Below are positions 6,231 to 8,930 of a stretch of DNA of 8,930 nt, piece after piece. The stretch lies in assembly GCA_947470885.1 (NCBI GenBank), contig CANIXE010000068.1:1-8930 (forward strand), given 5' to 3'. The stretch's first letter is position 1. Every line of letters begins with the position of its first letter. A program made the position numbers and the translations under genes. The notes below the pieces were generated by a model that worked only from the letters and a program-made list of their open reading frames with translations, searched no databases and was not told where the DNA came from. This stretch comes from Planctomycetota bacterium (lineage in GTDB: Bacteria; Planctomycetota; UBA11346).

Positions 6231-7376
6231 ATGCGCCCGATCACCGCCCTGGAAGTCAAGGTGGGCGTCCTCGTCCTCGCCGGCGCCATCGCCACGATCA
6301 CGATGGTCCTTACCGCCGACAAGTTCTCCATCGAGCGTCGGTATAAGATCACGTCCTACCTGAATGACGCCGGTGGCCTGCGCCTGGAATCCCCGGTGAC
6401 GTTGTCTGGCATCGCCATCGGCAAAGTCGTGGCGGTGGAGGGCGTGGCTCCCGGCGTCGAGGCCCCGGGCCGGATCCGCGCCGTGCTGGCGATCACCGAG
6501 GGCATCGCCCTGCCCAAGGACGTGGAAGCCAAGCTGAGTTCCAGCGGCCTGTTCGGCGACGCCTTCCTGGCCCTCGCCGCCCCGGCGAAATCCACCGGCG
6601 GGATCGTGCCCACGGACGGCAGCGGACAGATCATCGTTGGCCCCGGGTTCATGGACGAGGTCCAAGACCAGGCCAAGACCATCATGGCCGGGGTCAACGA
6701 CCTGCTGGCCCCGGACAGCCGGGCGGACATCAAGCGCCTGCTGAAGGGTGCGGCGGATCTCAGTCAGCATTCCGCCAGCATCGCCGCCCGCCTGGACAAG
6801 CAGGGCGAGCGCTTGGACCACGTCCTGGAAAACCTCGACAAAATCACCGGCGACCTGGCGGCCACTGCGGCGACCTTGAAGGAGCGCACTGGGCCGCTGA
6901 TTGAGCACATCGACCACGCGGTGACCACCCTGGACGCCAAGGGCACCGCGGTGCTTGATCGGGCCGCGGGGGCCGCCGCCCAGGTGGAGACCCTGGCCAG
7001 CAACCTGGACAAGACCCTGGCCGCCACCGGTCCGGACATCACCGCCACCGCCGCTTCCCTGCGGGATGTCGCGGGCAAGACCGCCCAGGTCATGGGCGCC
7101 CTGGCCAAGGGGGACGGCCTACTGGGTCAATTGATGGTGAACAAGGAGCTGGCGGCGTCCCTCCAGTCCATGGCTGTGGATCTTGCAGCGGTGGCGGCCA
7201 AGGTCGCCGACCGGCCCAGCGTCCTGGTGTTCGACGATCCGGAGCACCAGACCAATGTGGACAAGGTAAAGCGGGACCGGGAAAAGATGCGCCGGGCGAT
7301 GCTTGAAGGGGCGGCACCGGCACCGGCCCAGGCGGTGAGCCCCACCCCTGCTCCGGCGGCGGCAAGCACTCCCTGA
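6231..7376 (+). CDS. MCE/MlaD-family lipid-transport substrate-binding protein
   Basis: A 381-residue membrane-anchored protein with the MlaD/MCE layout: one N-terminal transmembrane helix (about 8-28) with a short cytoplasmic start, an MCE domain (about 37-118) containing LNDAGGLRLESPVTLSGIAIGKV and the LPKDVEAKLSSSGLFGDAFLAL segment, then a long Ala-rich helical, coiled-coil region (about 140-345) in the periplasm, and a low-complexity Ala/Pro tail. MCE proteins form hexameric rings that pass lipids between inner and outer membranes, normally with an MlaE permease and MlaF ATPase, neither of which is in this window. The start lies four bases after the pheS stop, implying shared transcription. 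Exact substrate and partners cannot be told from sequence; the family call is firm, the mlaD name less so. Confidence 0.85.
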   Translation: MRPITALEVKVGVLVLAGAIATITMVLTADKFSIERRYKITSYLNDAGGLRLESPVTLSGIAIGKVVAVEGVAPGVEAPGRIRAVLAITEGIALPKDVEAKLSSSGLFGDAFLALAAPAKSTGGIVPTDGSGQIIVGPGFMDEVQDQAKTIMAGVNDLLAPDSRADIKRLLKGAADLSQHSASIAARLDKQGERLDHVLENLDKITGDLAATAATLKERTGPLIEHIDHAVTTLDAKGTAVLDRAAGAAAQVETLASNLDKTLAATGPDITATAASLRDVAGKTAQVMGALAKGDGLLGQLMVNKELAASLQSMAVDLAAVAAKVADRPSVLVFDDPEHQTNVDKVKRDREKMRRAMLEGAAPAPAQAVSPTPAPAAASTP

Positions 7377-7394
7377 GGACGGTTTTCCCGGCGT

Positions 7395-7409
7395 TGGCAC
7401 GGGAACTGC
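7395..7409 (+). promoter_or_regulatory. Sigma-54 (RpoN) promoter
   Basis: TGGCACGGGAACTGC matches the -24/-12 consensus TGGCACG-N4-TTGC with one mismatch (C for the first T of the -12 element). The invariant GG and GC are at the correct spacing. Transcription would start near 7420, about 85 bases before the STAS gene. It lies in the 130-base gap after the MCE gene. No enhancer-binding-protein site was identified. Confidence 0.72.
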
Positions 7410-7506
7410 GTTGGTATCGATCAGACAGCTCGGGAATTCCCTCAAGTCGGATTCCGAAACAGCCGATCCTGCCACCAGCCCAGGAGCCCCACTCGGGGAA
7501 ACCGCC

Positions 7507-7818
7507 ATGAACACCGCCTTCCTCTTCGACAGCCCCGTCCTTTGTGAACGCGTGGCTGACCGTTTGGTCCTGACGGTGAGCCGGGATGGTGCGGATCAAC
7601 CCGCCTTGGCCCAGCATCCCCTGCCGGTGGATGAACCGGGAATTGTGGCCATCGACGTCGATCTGGCCCAGGTCACCCAGGCCAATTCGGTGCTGATCGG
7701 CTGGTTGGTCCGGCTGGTGGCCCTGTGTGGTTGTCCGGTGACCTTGCTGAACGTGGCACCTCGGGTGGGGATGATCCTGCGGCGGATGAATCTCCATGCC
7801 CTGATGACCATCGCCTGA
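7507..7818 (+). CDS. Small STAS-domain protein (anti-sigma-factor-antagonist-like)
   Basis: A 103-residue single-domain protein resembling STAS regulators such as SpoIIAA, which bind anti-sigma factors or kinases and are switched by serine phosphorylation. The fit is in the C-terminal two thirds: strand VAIDVDLAQV (47-56), then the helix start ANSVLIGWLVRL (59-70) where the family has DSSG-type phosphoacceptor residues, then CPVTLLNVAPRVGMILRRMNLHALMTI (76-102), typical of the last strand and helix. Ser61 is the possible phosphoacceptor; the usual Asp before it is Asn. ATG 7507 is preferred (GGGGAAA about six bases before it) over a TTG at 7411 that overlaps the promoter. A sigma-54 promoter upstream and a terminator downstream suggest a single-gene unit controlled by an external signal. 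The partner kinase or anti-sigma factor is not in view. Confidence 0.62.
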   Translation: MNTAFLFDSPVLCERVADRLVLTVSRDGADQPALAQHPLPVDEPGIVAIDVDLAQVTQANSVLIGWLVRLVALCGCPVTLLNVAPRVGMILRRMNLHALMTIA

Positions 7819-7840
7819 TCCCATGCAACAGGTTGGCCAA

Positions 7841-7879
7841 CGGCAACCCGCCAGCACCCCAGGTGCTGGCGGGTTGTTG
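7841..7879 (+). terminator. Strong intrinsic-terminator hairpin
   Basis: A perfect 14-bp stem (7845-7858 with 7862-7875) closes a three-base CCA loop and can extend four more pairs with G-U wobbles. The 3' side runs into GTTGTTGCGTT, a weak T-rich tail. It begins about 22 bases after the STAS stop and separates that gene from ribH; it may act in both directions. Confidence 0.75.
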
Positions 7880-7952
7880 CGTTCAGCCCACGGCTACCTC
7901 CTTCCCACCGGGGATCGGCGGCTATCCTCCCCCGACCTTTGAAGGATCTGTC

Positions 7953-8414
7953 ATGCCCAACGTCATCGCTGGAAGCCTCAATGCCCCCCAGGGCAAGCGC
8001 TACGCCATCGCCGCCAGCCGTTTTAATTCCACCATCGTTGAGCAACTGGTGGCCGGAGCCTTGGACGTCCTGGTCCGCCACGGCGTCCCCGATGCCGCCA
8101 TCACCGTGGTCCGCGTCCCCGGCGCCTGGGAACTGCCCCTGGTCTGCCAGAAATTGGTCGCCAAACACGATGCGGTGATCGCGGTGTGTGCGGTGATCCG
8201 TGGGGAAACCCCCCATTTCGACTACGTCGCCGGGGAAAGCGCCAAGGGTCTGGCCAACGTCGGTCTGGCCGCGGGCAAGCCGGTGATCAACGGCATCCTC
8301 ACCACCGACACGGTGGACCAGGCGGTGGCCCGCTCCGGCGGCAAGGCTGGCAACAAGGGGGCCGAGGCCGCCCTGGTGGCCATCGAAATGCTGACGGTTC
8401 TGGAGCAGCTGTGA
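7953..8414 (+). CDS. ribH: 6,7-dimethyl-8-ribityllumazine synthase
   Basis: A 153-residue lumazine synthase that condenses 5-amino-6-ribitylaminouracil with 3,4-dihydroxybutanone 4-phosphate in the penultimate step of riboflavin synthesis. Family marks are SRFNSTIVEQLVAGA (22-36) with the ring-stacking Phe24, VPGAWELPL (55-63), AVIRGETPHFDYV (80-92) with catalytic His88, GKPVINGILTTDT (108-120) and Arg127 near the phosphate site, then GNKGAEAALVAIEML. Length is normal. ATG 7953 follows GAAGGA at 7941-7946 by six bases, so the longer upstream frame is not used. A TATCCT promoter-like box lies at about 7923-7928. No FMN riboswitch is apparent in the roughly 75 bases between the terminator and the start. 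It overlaps nusB by four bases. Confidence 0.97.
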   Translation: MPNVIAGSLNAPQGKRYAIAASRFNSTIVEQLVAGALDVLVRHGVPDAAITVVRVPGAWELPLVCQKLVAKHDAVIAVCAVIRGETPHFDYVAGESAKGLANVGLAAGKPVINGILTTDTVDQAVARSGGKAGNKGAEAALVAIEMLTVLEQL

Positions 8415-8887
8415 CCGTTGCCGTCGTCCCCGCCGCGCCGGCCATCCCCGACGCCCTTCCTGCAAAAATCCGCTCCAAGGCCCGGGAACGGGCTTTGCGC
8501 CTGCTGTACGCCTTTGAGGTCAATCGCTTTTTGGATGACGGTCACCTGATCGCCGACGACGAGGACGCCATCGATTCCCGGATCGACGAACAGGCCCGGA
8601 AGTTCCTTGCCGGCTTTGCCAGCAACCGGGTCGCCATCGATGGTGCCATCGACAAGCGCCTGACCAATTGGACCATCCACCGCCTGGCCGTGGTGGACCG
8701 GAACATCCTCCGTCTGGGCTCCTTCGAGATCCTGTACGATGACACGACCCCGCCCAAGGTGGCGATCAACGAGGCCATCGAACTGGCCAAGCGCTACGGC
8801 AGCGACGAAAAGACCGGCAAGCTGGTGAACGCCGTCCTCGACAAGCTGGCCCGGGATCATCGCGCCACCGAGATGGCCAAGCGCTGA
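8411..8887 (+). CDS. nusB: Transcription antitermination factor NusB
   Basis: A 158-residue all-helical NusB, which with NusE (S10) binds boxA RNA and supports antitermination of rRNA operons. The N terminus has an added roughly 17-residue Ala/Pro-rich lead, then SKARERALRLLYAFEVN (22-38), the typical first helix. The C-terminal signature is NWTIHRLAVVDRNILRLGSFEILYD (86-110) followed by PPKVAINEAIELAKRYG and KLVNAVLDKLA. GTG 8411 is chosen as start: it overlaps the ribH stop (GTGA), has GGAG at 8402-8405 and gives family length. Coupling to ribH is a common arrangement in bacteria. Confidence 0.95.
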   Translation: MTVAVVPAAPAIPDALPAKIRSKARERALRLLYAFEVNRFLDDGHLIADDEDAIDSRIDEQARKFLAGFASNRVAIDGAIDKRLTNWTIHRLAVVDRNILRLGSFEILYDDTTPPKVAINEAIELAKRYGSDEKTGKLVNAVLDKLARDHRATEMAKR

Positions 8888-8888
8888 A

Positions 8889-8930
8889 ATGAACTCGCTG
8901 GTGGACCAGGGCGCCATGCGCCGGGCCCTG
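8889..8930 (+). CDS. Start of a downstream gene, possibly ribD, cut by the window edge
   Basis: ATG 8889 begins one base after the nusB stop and stays open for 14 codons, reading MNSLVDQGAMRRAL. The MRRAL element resembles the opening of RibD deaminases, and ribD would fit beside ribH. Fourteen residues are too few for a firm call. Tight spacing suggests the same operon. Confidence 0.4.
   Translation, partial: MNSLVDQGAMRRAL

Overview
The window looks like part of a GC-rich, Gram-negative bacterial chromosome. It carries ordinary housekeeping genes on the right, a nested pair of group II introns in the middle, and a separate, visibly more AT-rich accessory segment on the left. The MCE/MlaD-type protein points to an outer membrane. 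The secreted GH29 fucosidase and the gene arrangement would suit the Planctomycetota/PVC group, but that placement is only a guess.

Left (1-819): the first 140 codons of a secreted alpha-L-fucosidase (GH29) run leftward off the edge, followed by about 400 bases with no recognisable gene. Middle (about 820-4584): an outer group II intron whose reverse transcriptase/maturase (RT) gene is split exactly inside the codon after the catalytic YADD motif. The interruption is a complete second group II intron (2080-3959) with its own RT, domain V and domain VI. Removing the inner intron in silico rejoins the outer RT in frame as YADD-F-VVGF, so this is a twintron. The outer intron keeps domain V but has no recognisable domain VI. 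It runs directly into a 5'-truncated cysD (ATP sulfurylase small subunit) fragment, whose N-terminal half is not found on the other side. The flanks therefore do not form one interrupted gene, which suggests rearrangement at the intron or an assembly join there.

Right (4999-8930): pheS is followed 4 bases later by an MCE/MlaD-like lipid-transport gene. Next comes a small STAS-domain gene with a near-consensus sigma-54 promoter and a strong intrinsic-terminator hairpin, so it is probably its own regulated unit. Last is a riboflavin/antitermination cluster: ribH, nusB (4-base overlap) and the first 14 codons of what may be ribD.

The most notable item is the intron-in-intron insertion at the RT active-site codons. 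The sigma-54-driven STAS unit and the cysD/fucosidase junction are secondary.
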